From Drouetiella sp036703255 (GTDB lineage: Bacteria > Cyanobacteriota > Cyanobacteriia > Elainellales > Elainellaceae), in contig DATNPL010000230.1 of the NCBI GenBank assembly GCA_036703255.1, positions 51,500 through 115,499 on the forward strand: 64,000 nt of DNA. The letters are read 5' to 3'. How positions within the stretch are numbered: position 1 is the first letter of the stretch; every line of letters starts with the position of its first letter. The notes beneath the pieces are model-generated. The model was not told where the DNA came from, ran no database searches, and saw nothing but the letters and a program-made list of their open reading frames with translations. Shown piece by piece: positions 44,253 to 53,271 of this stretch. The position numbers and the translations under genes are program-made.

Positions 44253-46826
44253 CTACAGCCATTCATCATCGTCATCCCATCCGTCATCTGAGCCTGTATA
44301 TCCAGCATTGTCGGCAGGGGGACGACGCACCGAGTCAGGCGGACGGCGACCCACATAGGCATCGCGTCCGCTGGCGGCTCGATCGCCTTTTTCGTAGGTA
44401 TCCCGGCTATAAGCGTCCCGGCTGTAGGCATCGCTCTCCGAAGTCTCTCGGTCGTAAGTGCCGCGATCGCTCCGGCTATAGGTATCCCGACGGCTGCGAT
44501 CGGGGGTATCTCGATCGCTGTTGCGGCCAGAAGCACCGCTATCTTGCGGATAAGGGGTGCGATCGCCCCGCTCACTCCGGCTGTCTCGATCGTCAAGGTT
44601 CTCTCGGCTGTAGGTATCGCGGCGGCTGTAGCCACCGGAGTCAGAGCCAAAGGCATCTCTAGGCGCGATTTCTCTCGAAGGTCGATCGCGGGTGTCTCGC
44701 GGATAGTTGTCTTGGGGATAGGCATCACGACTGCCCCGATCGTAAGCATCCCGGCTGCTATCTCGACTGGCATCCCGACTGTAAGCGTCGCGGCTATAGG
44801 CATCGCGATCGTAACTGTCCCGGCTGCTATCCCGACTATAGGCATCCCGACTGTAAGCATCCCGGCCATAGGCATCGCGGCCATAATCACGACCGTAATT
44901 ATCCCGGCGATCGTCGTAATACTCATCGTCATCGCCAAACAAATCTTCCCCAATGCTGGAAAGGGTACGGCGGATAGAGCCAAAAAAGTCGGTTTCGCCT
45001 TCGTCTTCCTGCGTTAGCTGGTAGACTTCGCGTTGCAGATCGTAGATGGCATCCCGTAGGTCGGCTTGGGCAATGTCAATGCCGCGATCGTCATCTTGTT
45101 TCAAAAATGCGCGGAGTTCCTGAACTAGGTTCTCAATTCGGCGGCGATAGGAGCTGGCAAACTGCATACCAAAGTCGAGTGCCACCTCACGGAGCTGTCG
45201 TTCGGCTTCGTAGGTCAGGGCTTCAGCTTTGGTGCGTTTCTCAATGCGATCGCGCTTTTGCCGATCTTGGTCAGCGTACAGCTCCGCTTCTTGCACCATG
45301 CGGTTAATTTCGGCTTCGTTCAGGTTGGATGCCCCCTGAATGGTGATGCCCTGCTCTCGCCCGGTGGTTCTGTCCATAGCCGTCACCTGCAAGATCCCGT
45401 TGGCATCAATGTCGAAGGCGACCTGAACTTGAGGAATGCCGCGCGGCGCTGGCGGAATGCCCATCAGCTTAAAGCGACCTAGCGATTTATTATCCGTCGC
45501 CATTTCGCGTTCGCCCTGGACGACATGCACCTCTACCATCGTCTGATTATTTTCAGAGGTGGAGAAAGTATCCGATCGCCGCACTGGAATGGTGGTGTTG
45601 CGCGGAATCAGCTTTTTCATCACGCCGCCGATCGTTTCTAGCCCTACCGAAAGCGGCGTGACATCCAGCAGCAAAATATCTTGCACTTCTTGGTTGAGAA
45701 TACCCGCCTGAATCGCAGCGCCGACTGCCACAGCCTCATCGGGGTTAATATTCTCCTTCGGTTCCCGCTCTAGCAGCACCCGCACCACTTCTTTGACCAT
45801 CGGCATACGGCTGGCCCCACCCACCAGAATCACATCATCGATCTGGCTGGCTCTCAGTCCGGTATCACTCAAAGCCTGCTTCACAGGCGCACGCAAGCGG
45901 TTGACCAGATCGCCACAAAGCTCCTCAAACTGCGATCGCGTCATCCGAGTTTCCAGATGCTTCGGCCCATCTTCAGTCGCAGTAATAAAGGGCAGGTTAA
46001 TCTCGGTTGAGGCAACGCCCGATAGCTCGATCTTGGCTTTTTCGGCGGCCTCCATCAGCCGCTGGAGCGCCTGACGATCGCGCCGGAGATCCATGCCTTC
46101 CTGCTGCATAAACTGATCGGCAAGCCAGTCTACAATCCGGCGATCGAAGTCGCTGCCGCCCAGTTGGGTGTCGCCGCTCGTGGCTTTGACCTCAAAGACG
46201 CCATCGCCAATATCGAGAATCGAGACGTCAAAGGTGCCGCCCCCCAAATCAAACACCAAGATCGTTTGGCTATCGGTGCGATCGAGTCCATAGGCAAGCG
46301 ATGCTGCCGTCGGCTCGTTCAGAATGCGCAAAACCTCAAGTCCGGCAATCCGTCCGGCATCGCGGGTCGCCTGTCGCTGAGCGTCATTAAAGTAAGCTGG
46401 CACAGTAATCACGGCACCTGTCACGGTTTCTCCTAGGTAGCGCGTGGCTTCATCTGCCAACTTACGCAAGATCATCGAAGACAGCTCTTCGGGCGCAAAT
46501 TCCTTACGCAACCGAGGGCACTTAATCCGAATGGCATCATACTCATCTTTGCGAATGGTGTATGCCACCCGCTTTAGTTCGGCATTCAGCTCGCTATAGC
46601 GGCGTCCAATGTAGCGTTTCACGCCGTAATAGGTATTCTGTGGGTTCAGGACAGACTGCCGCCGCGCCATTTGTCCTACGAGTCGTTCTTCATCCTTGGT
46701 GAAGGCCACCACAGAAGGAGTAGTCCGCATCCCTTCGGAATTGGCGATGACGACGGGTTTGCCACCTTCCATAACGGCCACAACAGAATTCGTTGTTCCC
46801 AAGTCAATGCCGACTACTTTTCCCAT
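44253..46826 (-). CDS. dnaK3: Hsp70 chaperone DnaK3 with long Arg-Asp repeat tail
   Basis: The 857-residue Hsp70 has a canonical nucleotide-binding domain (IDLGTTNSVVAVMEG at 7-21, LVFDLGGGTFDVS, GGASRMPMVKE) and a substrate-binding domain (LLLDVTPLSVGLETIGG). After about residue 640 it changes to a roughly 200-residue low-complexity tail of RDAYS/RDSSRD repeats, ending in the acidic DGWDDDDEWL. Cyanobacterial DnaK3 is essential and associates with thylakoid membranes, partly through its long C-terminus. The start ATG has GAGGAG about 10 nt upstream. No CIRCE element is seen upstream. dnaJ3 follows. Confidence 0.92.
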   Translation of the reverse strand: MGKVVGIDLGTTNSVVAVMEGGKPVVIANSEGMRTTPSVVAFTKDEERLVGQMARRQSVLNPQNTYYGVKRYIGRRYSELNAELKRVAYTIRKDEYDAIRIKCPRLRKEFAPEELSSMILRKLADEATRYLGETVTGAVITVPAYFNDAQRQATRDAGRIAGLEVLRILNEPTAASLAYGLDRTDSQTILVFDLGGGTFDVSILDIGDGVFEVKATSGDTQLGGSDFDRRIVDWLADQFMQQEGMDLRRDRQALQRLMEAAEKAKIELSGVASTEINLPFITATEDGPKHLETRMTRSQFEELCGDLVNRLRAPVKQALSDTGLRASQIDDVILVGGASRMPMVKEVVRVLLEREPKENINPDEAVAVGAAIQAGILNQEVQDILLLDVTPLSVGLETIGGVMKKLIPRNTTIPVRRSDTFSTSENNQTMVEVHVVQGEREMATDNKSLGRFKLMGIPPAPRGIPQVQVAFDIDANGILQVTAMDRTTGREQGITIQGASNLNEAEINRMVQEAELYADQDRQKRDRIEKRTKAEALTYEAERQLREVALDFGMQFASSYRRRIENLVQELRAFLKQDDDRGIDIAQADLRDAIYDLQREVYQLTQEDEGETDFFGSIRRTLSSIGEDLFGDDDEYYDDRRDNYGRDYGRDAYGRDAYSRDAYSRDSSRDSYDRDAYSRDAYSRDASRDSSRDAYDRGSRDAYPQDNYPRDTRDRPSREIAPRDAFGSDSGGYSRRDTYSRENLDDRDSRSERGDRTPYPQDSGASGRNSDRDTPDRSRRDTYSRSDRGTYDRETSESDAYSRDAYSRDTYEKGDRAASGRDAYVGRRPPDSVRRPPADNAGYTGSDDGWDDDDEWL
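44390..44900. repeat. Imperfect 15-18 nt repeats coding the DnaK3 Arg-Asp tail
   Basis: Blocks of the type GCATCCCGACTGTAAGC and GCATCCCGGCTGTAAGC recur many times over about 500 nt. They encode RDAYS-like pentapeptides on the minus strand. Other frames of this repeat are open as well, which creates false long ORFs. Confidence 0.8.
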
Positions 46827-46942
46827 TCGATGAGGTTCTCCTCGCCTGAGCTACTAGGGTTAATGAATGCACAAAGATGCTGTTGCGATCATTGTATCTT
46901 GCTACCCATGATGCTTACGGTGGGGATTTCCGTCAATCCCAA

Positions 46943-47962
46943 CTATCCGTATCTCACGGCGTTACCATGAGCAGCGGGTGACGGCAAGGCTTTTGTTTTG
47001 GCGATCGACGCGATTAATTGCTGCCAAGCCTCAGATTGAGTCAGGGCATAGGCATCAAAGGGGATGCCCTGCTCAGCAAAGTAGGTGGTAAAACTCGTCA
47101 CCCAATCCAGCACTGTTTCGGTCAAAAGGTAAGGGGTATAGTCGAGGGATTTGCGCAGATATTGTGCCATTTCCAGCAGCCGATCGCTGCCATACAGCCG
47201 TCCGGCGCTCCAGACAGAGGTGTGATAGCGGCACTGGCGCTCCTGTCGGCGAATCTCAGCCGGGACATGGGGGAGAGCAAAAAACTTATCCAAGACGCGA
47301 TCGTTTTCCTGGGCTTGCAGCAGGGTGTTGCGTGAGTCGTTGCGGTCATGTTCTCGGTAGCAAACGGTGATTTGCGGCAGCCATAGGGTCTGGCAACCTG
47401 CCAAAGTCAATCGCAGCGCCAAGTCAATGTCGCAAGCTTGCTTAAAATCAGCATCCAGCCCGCCAACTCGCTCTAGCCACGATCGCCGAAACATCATGGC
47501 GCTTAGTAACACAGGTTTCCACCATACCCATTCATACAGATCAAGCTGAGGCGCTTTGTGCCAGGGTTCGACTTTACCCAAAGCAGCGCCTTCAGCGTCG
47601 ATTCGCTGCCAGCCGCTATGCACTATGCCAATTTCAGCCGCAGCATCTTCTAACTTTTCGACCTGCAACGCTAGCTTGTTGGGCAAAAAGCAATCATCTT
47701 GATCCAAAAAGGCAATCAACTCTCCTTGCGCCTGTTCAAGACCGCGATTTCGAGCGATCGCCACACCTTGATTAGACTGATGATGATATTGAATCTGGTC
47801 GCGGTAGGGCTGCAAGACCTGCTGGGTCTGATCGGTAGAGCCATCATCAATCACAATAATTTCATGATTGGCATAGGTCTGAGCCAAAACGCTGTCGATC
47901 GCCTGACCAATAAAGCGATCGCCGTTGTATGCCGGAATAATCACACTCACCTTAGAAGACAT
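46943..47962 (-). CDS. Family 2 glycosyltransferase
   Basis: The 339-residue cytoplasmic enzyme has a GT-A fold typical of GT2: SVIIPAYNGDRFIGQAIDSV, the nucleotide-binding IIVIDDGSTDQT, and the DXD-like metal motif in LIAFLDQDDCF. There are no membrane helices. It probably transfers a sugar from an NDP donor to a cell-envelope or exopolysaccharide acceptor; donor and acceptor are unknown. No other polysaccharide gene is adjacent. A perfect 18-bp hairpin lies 85 nt upstream. Confidence 0.88.
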   Translation of the reverse strand: MSSKVSVIIPAYNGDRFIGQAIDSVLAQTYANHEIIVIDDGSTDQTQQVLQPYRDQIQYHHQSNQGVAIARNRGLEQAQGELIAFLDQDDCFLPNKLALQVEKLEDAAAEIGIVHSGWQRIDAEGAALGKVEPWHKAPQLDLYEWVWWKPVLLSAMMFRRSWLERVGGLDADFKQACDIDLALRLTLAGCQTLWLPQITVCYREHDRNDSRNTLLQAQENDRVLDKFFALPHVPAEIRRQERQCRYHTSVWSAGRLYGSDRLLEMAQYLRKSLDYTPYLLTETVLDWVTSFTTYFAEQGIPFDAYALTQSEAWQQLIASIAKTKALPSPAAHGNAVRYG

Positions 47963-48046
47963 GGGGGCTTCACTCTTTTTGTGACCTTAATCTTTGGGTT
48001 AGCCTCAATCCAATGTCGTCTCTCTAAACTCTATAGCCATTACCCT

Positions 48047-48084
48047 TGGGACACTTCTGTGGGCACGCCCACAGAAGTGTCCCA
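48047..48084. repeat. Perfect 18-bp hairpin between the RlpA-like and GT2 genes
   Basis: Arms 48047-48064 and 48067-48084 are exactly complementary around AC. No U-tract follows on either strand, so it is an extragenic palindrome rather than an intrinsic terminator. Confidence 0.75.
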
Positions 48085-48116
48085 GTTCTAACATTTGGAA
48101 CTTTAGTTACAAAAGA

Positions 48117-48137
48117 GGGGTTGGCATTGCCAACCCC
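48117..48137 (-). terminator. Intrinsic terminator of the RlpA-like gene
   Basis: GGGGTTGGC and GCCAACCCC form a 9-bp stem with a 3-nt loop. On the minus strand the sequence continues TCTTTTG, a weak U-rich tail. It lies 97 nt after the RlpA-like stop. Confidence 0.7.
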
Positions 48138-48233
48138 CAACTAGCCTCAACCAGGAAGTGTTGGCTAGTAATCTGATTTAAAGTTCAAACTCAAATTTAG
48201 ATCGAAAAATCAGAACTTACAATCGCTGCGGCT

Positions 48234-49427
48234 CTACCGAGCAGCCGTAGCTGCGCCCAGAACTTCCAGACTGACAGGTGCAACGCCAGACTGAACGAGG
48301 CCAATAACCGATGCAGCGCCTTGAGATAGGTCAATGACACGATCGCCTGCATAAGGGCCGCGATCGTTGATCCGCACAACCACTGACATGCCGTTGTCCA
48401 TGTTAGTGACCCGTACCTGAGTTCCAAAAGGCAAGTCAGGATGGGCTGCGGTCAGGGCATTTTGATCAAAGATTTCACCGCTAGCGCTATAGTTGCCGTC
48501 AAAGCCGGGGCCATACCAGGAAGCCCAGCCTGAGATCCTGAACTGTACCGAACCAAGAGAAAGCGTGGACACCGTTTGAGGACGACCCGGAATCTGCGTA
48601 ATCGGGGGGGCATTCCCCATCTGCCGACGAATCAGATTGGTTGCCTGTAAAGCATCTTCCGAAGGGTTCTCGGTCGTGTTGGGCAAAATGGTAGCCGCAT
48701 CCATCGCAACCAGTACGTCATCCCCTACTTTGATGACATATTGTTGCTTTTGGTCATCCCAGGTGACGTTAATGCTGCTGGCATCGACGCTATTTTGGTG
48801 GAGCTGGTTGAGGCGGGCAGAAATCTCAGTGGCGCGCCATACGGGGTCGTTGGTATTGACAGCAGCATGCACATTTCCAGCTACCCCAGAGGTCGATTGA
48901 GGGGCAAGAGCCGAATCATTTAGGGAACTATTTTGAATACTGGCGACTTTGACATCAGCGCTTCTCTCTTGGGGCTTTGCAGCTTCTTCGTTCACAACTG
49001 CGCTAGCAACAGAGGGGGCACTTGTGCTATTTGCAGACTCGGAAGCCAAGAAAGTGAGAACTGGAATGTTCCGCACATAGAGAGTCGCAGCTTGTTGTCC
49101 ACCCAATTGATGGGGATAGATGATTGCGATCGTTTCCTCAGGGCGAGCTAAATCCTGAGATTGATATTCTCCCACCTTAACCGCCTCGCCGGGTTGAGAT
49201 TGAGATGAGGCAAGGCTGGCTTCAGCTTCATGAGGTTGGGCTTCATGCGCTTCAGCCGTTTGGTGAATGGGGTTGGCCACTTCCTGACTGGAGGAGGTAG
49301 ACTCTGCGGGAACATTTACCGCCAGACTTTCGTCTTGTGAACCAGACTGATCCGCATAGCTTGGAAGACTCCCGAGTGTCGCTATCAGCAAGGCAGCAGT
49401 AAAACCGCTCAAAAATTTTTGATTCAT
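48234..49427 (-). CDS. RlpA-like septal ring lytic transglycosylase family protein
   Basis: The 397-residue exported protein has a signal peptide (MNQKFLSGFTAALL to SYA) and a long Ser/Ala/Glu-rich linker. A C-terminal double-psi beta-barrel domain follows (GWASWYGPGFDGNYSASGE). Within it, the His of AAHPDLPFG and the Asp of INDRGPY match the two catalytic residues of RlpA glycosidases, so it may cleave denuded glycan strands of peptidoglycan. It lacks a SPOR domain. I chose the ATG at 49427 because it begins the signal peptide; the frame extends to 49514. The gene sits downstream of a period-11 repeat array. Confidence 0.88.
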   Translation of the reverse strand: MNQKFLSGFTAALLIATLGSLPSYADQSGSQDESLAVNVPAESTSSSQEVANPIHQTAEAHEAQPHEAEASLASSQSQPGEAVKVGEYQSQDLARPEETIAIIYPHQLGGQQAATLYVRNIPVLTFLASESANSTSAPSVASAVVNEEAAKPQERSADVKVASIQNSSLNDSALAPQSTSGVAGNVHAAVNTNDPVWRATEISARLNQLHQNSVDASSINVTWDDQKQQYVIKVGDDVLVAMDAATILPNTTENPSEDALQATNLIRRQMGNAPPITQIPGRPQTVSTLSLGSVQFRISGWASWYGPGFDGNYSASGEIFDQNALTAAHPDLPFGTQVRVTNMDNGMSVVVRINDRGPYAGDRVIDLSQGAASVIGLVQSGVAPVSLEVLGAATAAR

Positions 49428-49804
49428 ACGTCCATCGTGAAAGGTATAGGGAGTAGCGAGACTGGAACACTCAAGAGAAATTCTTGGAGGTAATGCCCGA
49501 AAGTTGCCCTTCAAAGCGATCGCCTAAAGTGTCTGCACCCATCTCTAACTCGTACTCGTTACGTGTTCACTCCTGGTATTGAACTGCCACAGACTAGCAT
49601 GAAGATTTTGTGATCGGGATCAGGGACAACTGAGAAACCGTCACAACTTCATACGAGCTTCATATTCGTGTTTTGGCCGAAAGACTTTACCCGAAAGACT
49701 TAGACCTGTATTTTGCTAATTTCGGCTTCATAAAAACTTTATCTTAACTTCACACAATTCCCAGGTCTATCTAGTACGGTTTGGCGCAGGTTAACCCTAC
49801 TGGG
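49428..49804. other. 377-nt region upstream of the RlpA-like gene, rich in direct repeats
   Basis: No gene is supported. It holds two arrays of CTTCATA-like units with an 11-bp period (49647-49664 and 49726-49754) and an 11-bp direct repeat CCGAAAGACTT at 49677-49687 and 49691-49701. Confidence 0.5.
49726..49754. promoter_or_regulatory. Candidate Pho-box-like array (three units, 11-bp period)
   Basis: CTTCATA (49726), CTTTATC (49737) and CTTCACA (49748) are spaced exactly 11 bp apart. In a shifted register one 8-mer, CTTAACTT at 49743-49750, fits the cyanobacterial Pho-box unit PyTTAAPyPy(T/A). PhoB/SphR-type regulators bind tandem 11-bp units. This is a candidate only. Confidence 0.35.
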
Positions 49805-51145
49805 TTAAAGCAGCCGCAGTTGCTCAGATTTCTGTAGCCCGATCCCCGCTTGGGCGTCTTCTGTGATCCCCTGATAGTGATGAAGGCGATCGCGCTCCTG
49901 AGCCACAGGCTCGGTAAAGTCTAAACTTGCCTCTAAGTCTTTGCTCAACAGCAATTGAGCCGTCTGCATCATCTCATCGGCAATATCAACCAGGTGTGGC
50001 TGATGCACCAGATAGGTCTTGAGCGCGGCCAAAGGGTCAATGCTGCCTGTGCCTAACTCAGGCGATCGCGATCGCGCCATCTGGCTGATCAACTCCGCCT
50101 GAATGGTGTACGTATGAGCTGCCTCAAGTGCCTGGTGTAAAATGCTGCTTTCGATCAATGGCATTTGATCCGATCGAATCTGATAGAGCAGCCGAACCAC
50201 GACATCCTCAATATCGACAGCCTGAATAGCTTTTAGTAGAGCGGCTTGAGGTTCTTTGGCTTTAGAAATATCAATATTAATCGTGTGGAATTTACGGACA
50301 GGTAAAGGACAAAATTCGATCTGCGTATTGCCTTTTTCCACTTCCGCTAAAATAAAGCCCTTCTCTTCATCCTCTTCACTAAAATCGACTCTTTCGATGC
50401 TGCCGGGGTAGATGATGTAGGGCTGTTCTGACAAAATCTGGTGGCGATGCACATGCCCCAAGGCCACATAGTCAAAACAGGGGCGCGCCAGCAGCGACAT
50501 AGGCACGTTGAAACCCTTGCCTACCGCCAGAAATCGCTCTGCCCCAAAGCGGGCAGTATCGGTCATCAAATGCGCCAGCAGCACCGTGGGTAAGGCAGGA
50601 TCAAGCCGCCGGATTTCGCCCTCTAGCGCCACCCGCAGGCGATCGAGCAATAGATGATTGACTTCTGCTAAAGAAAAGCCCTCTGTTTCAGGGCGAGTTA
50701 GCAAAGCCGATCGGGTCAGCCAAGGCAGCGTAATAATTTGAATTGCGCCACTGCGCGTCTGGATGCGATGGGTCTGGAGGCGATCGCCCACCACAAATCC
50801 TGGCACCCCCAGCGTTCGGTAAATGCACAAACTAGCGCCACCCAGCCCCTGAGAATGCTGATCGTGATTGCCTACGAGCAGCACTGTTGGAATATCGGCA
50901 TCTACCAAGCGGCGAAACTGGCTGGCAAAGGCTTCTTGGACAATGGGCGGCGGGGTCGCATCGGGGAAAGCATCACCGCCAAACAGCACCAGATCGACCG
51001 ATTCAGCAATAGCGCGATCGATGCAGCGGCCTAGTGTTTTGACAAAATCTTCCAGGCGGGTGTTGACTCCTGTTTCAGGATTGATTCGCCCGTGGGAGAA
51101 GCCACTTCCCATATGAATGTCTGATAGGTGGAGAATTTTAACCAT
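49805..51145 (-). CDS. sbcD: DNA repair exonuclease SbcD/Mre11 family
   Basis: The 446-residue metallophosphoesterase shows all the phosphoesterase motifs. These are Asp9 and His11 in LHLSDIHMG, Asp58 in FGGDAF, Asn93-His94 in VGNHDQHS, LLAHLMTD, and ALGHVHRH. With SbcC it would trim hairpins and DNA ends during double-strand break repair. The C-terminal part (about 290-446) is the capping/partner region. sbcC is not adjacent in this window. The gene is divergent from rseP across 164 nt. Confidence 0.88.
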   Translation of the reverse strand: MVKILHLSDIHMGSGFSHGRINPETGVNTRLEDFVKTLGRCIDRAIAESVDLVLFGGDAFPDATPPPIVQEAFASQFRRLVDADIPTVLLVGNHDQHSQGLGGASLCIYRTLGVPGFVVGDRLQTHRIQTRSGAIQIITLPWLTRSALLTRPETEGFSLAEVNHLLLDRLRVALEGEIRRLDPALPTVLLAHLMTDTARFGAERFLAVGKGFNVPMSLLARPCFDYVALGHVHRHQILSEQPYIIYPGSIERVDFSEEDEEKGFILAEVEKGNTQIEFCPLPVRKFHTINIDISKAKEPQAALLKAIQAVDIEDVVVRLLYQIRSDQMPLIESSILHQALEAAHTYTIQAELISQMARSRSPELGTGSIDPLAALKTYLVHQPHLVDIADEMMQTAQLLLSKDLEASLDFTEPVAQERDRLHHYQGITEDAQAGIGLQKSEQLRLL

Positions 51146-51309
51146 AATCCTTATTATGCTTGGATTTAAGACCTAGATTTGGCATGATGCTTGCATTTGC
51201 AAGGATTAAGCGACCTGTTTACTCCCAGCGACCCACCGACAAGCTCTAGAATAGTTAAGATGCTTAACAAAGCAATCAACAAACCAACTCAAGCAAGGCT
51301 TCAGGGTTT

Positions 51310-52404
51310 ATGTCAGTTTTAGCGGCGATCGCGGTTCTTGCACTATTAATTGTGGTACATGAGTCAGGACATTTTCTGGCCGCTCGGCTTCAGGGCATTC
51401 ATGTCAACCGCTTTTCCATCGGATTTGGCCCTGTTCTTTGGAAATACCAAGGTGCAGAAACTGAATATGCGATTCGCGCCATTCCCCTAGGCGGCTTTGT
51501 CGGGTTTCCCGATGAAGATCCTGAGAGCACCATTCCACCCAATGATCCTGACCTTCTGCGCAATCGCCCCATTCTCGATCGTGCCATTGTCATCAGTGCC
51601 GGTGTCATAGCCAACCTCATCTTTGCCTATTTTGTGTTTGTGGCTCAGTTCACCGGAGTGGGGATTCCAGAAAAGTTTGATTATCAGCCTGGAGTCTTTG
51701 TGCCAGAGGTGATTTCGCAAGACTCACCTGCCGCCCTAGCAGGCGTTAAATCGGGTGACATTATTCTGGCCGTGGATGGACAAGAGTTAGGCGCATCCGA
51801 TGCAGCCCTGAAATCCCTGATGGATACGATTCGCACAAAGCCCGATCAGGCAGTGGCGCTGAAAGTGCAGCGGGGCGATCGTCAAATCGACCTGAATGTT
51901 ACTCCCAAAGCCGGAGAGGATGGTGTAGCGCGAATTGGGGTACAGCTTGCCCCCAATGGCAGCATTACTGGATACCGTCGTCCCCAAGGCGTGCTTGAGG
52001 TGCTGAGTCTCGCAGCCGACCAGTTTCAAAACACCGTAGTCCGCGTAGTGCAGGGGTTTGTCCTGCTTTTTACCAATTTCTCTGCCGTCGCCAGTCAAGT
52101 GGCTGGCCCCGTTAAAATCGTCGAGCAGGGGGCAGGGTTAGCGGCCAACAATGCCAGCAGCCTGTTTCCTTTCGCAGCTATTATCAGCATTAACCTTGCC
52201 ATTATCAACATTCTGCCGCTGCCCGCGTTAGACGGCGGTCAGCTTGTTTTTCTGCTGATTGAAGGACTACGCGGCAAGCCTCTCCCCAGCCGCTTGCAGG
52301 AGAACGTGATGCAAACGGGACTCGTGCTGCTGCTAGGGCTAGGCGTTTTTCTGATTGTGCGGGACACCACGCAGCTCGAAGTTTTCCAACGGCTCTTTCA
52401 ATGA
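51310..52404 (+). CDS. rseP: Site-2 zinc metalloprotease RseP
   Basis: The 364-residue membrane-embedded S2P protease has HESGH at 17-21 in the first helix (His17, Glu18, His21), a PDZ domain at about 130-205 and the second motif LPALDGGQLVF near the C-terminal helices. Homologues cleave anti-sigma factors or other transmembrane substrates within the membrane. Its stop overlaps the nth start by 4 nt (ATGA), so the two genes are cotranscribed and translationally coupled. Confidence 0.93.
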   Translation: MSVLAAIAVLALLIVVHESGHFLAARLQGIHVNRFSIGFGPVLWKYQGAETEYAIRAIPLGGFVGFPDEDPESTIPPNDPDLLRNRPILDRAIVISAGVIANLIFAYFVFVAQFTGVGIPEKFDYQPGVFVPEVISQDSPAALAGVKSGDIILAVDGQELGASDAALKSLMDTIRTKPDQAVALKVQRGDRQIDLNVTPKAGEDGVARIGVQLAPNGSITGYRRPQGVLEVLSLAADQFQNTVVRVVQGFVLLFTNFSAVASQVAGPVKIVEQGAGLAANNASSLFPFAAIISINLAIINILPLPALDGGQLVFLLIEGLRGKPLPSRLQENVMQTGLVLLLGLGVFLIVRDTTQLEVFQRLFQ

Positions 52405-53132
52405 CGCCACCGCGCAAACGCCTGACTAAAAAACAGCGGGCGCTAGAGATCTTGGCTCGCTTAAAACAGATGTATCCAGATGCTGTCTGCTCATTAGACT
52501 ATGAGACTCCGGTACAGCTCTTGGTGGCCACTATTTTGTCGGCTCAATGTACAGATGAGCGCGTCAACAAGGTTACTCCTGAGCTGTTTCGCCGTTTTCC
52601 CGATGCGGCGGCATTAGCGAACGCCGATTTAGAGGACATCATTGAGCGGGTGCGATCGACGGGCTTCTATCGCAATAAAGCCAAAAATATTCAGGGTGCC
52701 TGCCGCCTCATCATGACCGAGTTTGGCGGGCAGGTGCCCCAGACGATGGAAGAACTGCTGAAGCTGCCGGGAGTGGCGCGCAAAACGGCCAACGTCGTTC
52801 TAGCTCATGCCTTTGGGATTAATGCAGGCGTCACCGTAGATACTCACGTCAAACGCTTGACGCATCGCCTGGGCTTAACCCAGGAGGAAGATCCCGTTAA
52901 GATCGAGCGCGATCTGATGAAGCTGTTGCCCCAGCCCGACTGGGAAAATTGGTCGATTCGGCTGATTTATCACGGTCGGGCGGTGTGCAATGCGCGACGC
53001 CCCTTGTGCGATCGCTGCCTGTTTACCGATCTCTGTCCTTCAGTCGATCGCTCCCTCCTTCCTGTAGTCTCGACTTCTCTACCGATCGCCTCTGCCATGA
53101 CGCTAGCAGATGATTTTCAGGTCAGCCGTTAG
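52401..53132 (+). CDS. nth: Endonuclease III (DNA glycosylase/AP lyase)
   Basis: This base-excision repair enzyme removes oxidised pyrimidines and cuts at abasic sites. The helix-hairpin-helix is LPGVARKTANVVL, with catalytic Lys128. Asp147 is in TVDTHVKR, and the [4Fe-4S] cluster ligands are Cys196, Cys203, Cys206 and Cys212 (C-X6-C-X2-C-X5-C). It is 243 residues long, with about 25 extra residues after the cluster. It starts in the overlap with the rseP stop. Confidence 0.95.
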   Translation: MTPPRKRLTKKQRALEILARLKQMYPDAVCSLDYETPVQLLVATILSAQCTDERVNKVTPELFRRFPDAAALANADLEDIIERVRSTGFYRNKAKNIQGACRLIMTEFGGQVPQTMEELLKLPGVARKTANVVLAHAFGINAGVTVDTHVKRLTHRLGLTQEEDPVKIERDLMKLLPQPDWENWSIRLIYHGRAVCNARRPLCDRCLFTDLCPSVDRSLLPVVSTSLPIASAMTLADDFQVSR

Positions 53133-53271
53133 ATCCTTCCTCCCAAATAAGCAGTGGTGGATACGGAGGCTTGCGTCTGACAGAGATGCTGGCAGAATTT
53201 TCTCCCCCGACTCGGCCAAAGATCGCATACAATGAGAAACGCTATTCTAATTAGGGTAATAAAATCTTTTC

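Noticed and set aside
44207..45017. Long open frames on both strands in the DnaK3 tail region, giving hydrophobic Ala/Ile/Met-rich products
   Set aside because: They arise because the 15-18 nt repeats are open in several frames. The products are pure repeat translations and overlap a well-supported gene.
46827..46942. CIRCE/HrcA operator upstream of dnaK3
   Set aside because: No TTAGCACTC-N9-GAGTGCTAA-like inverted repeat is present.
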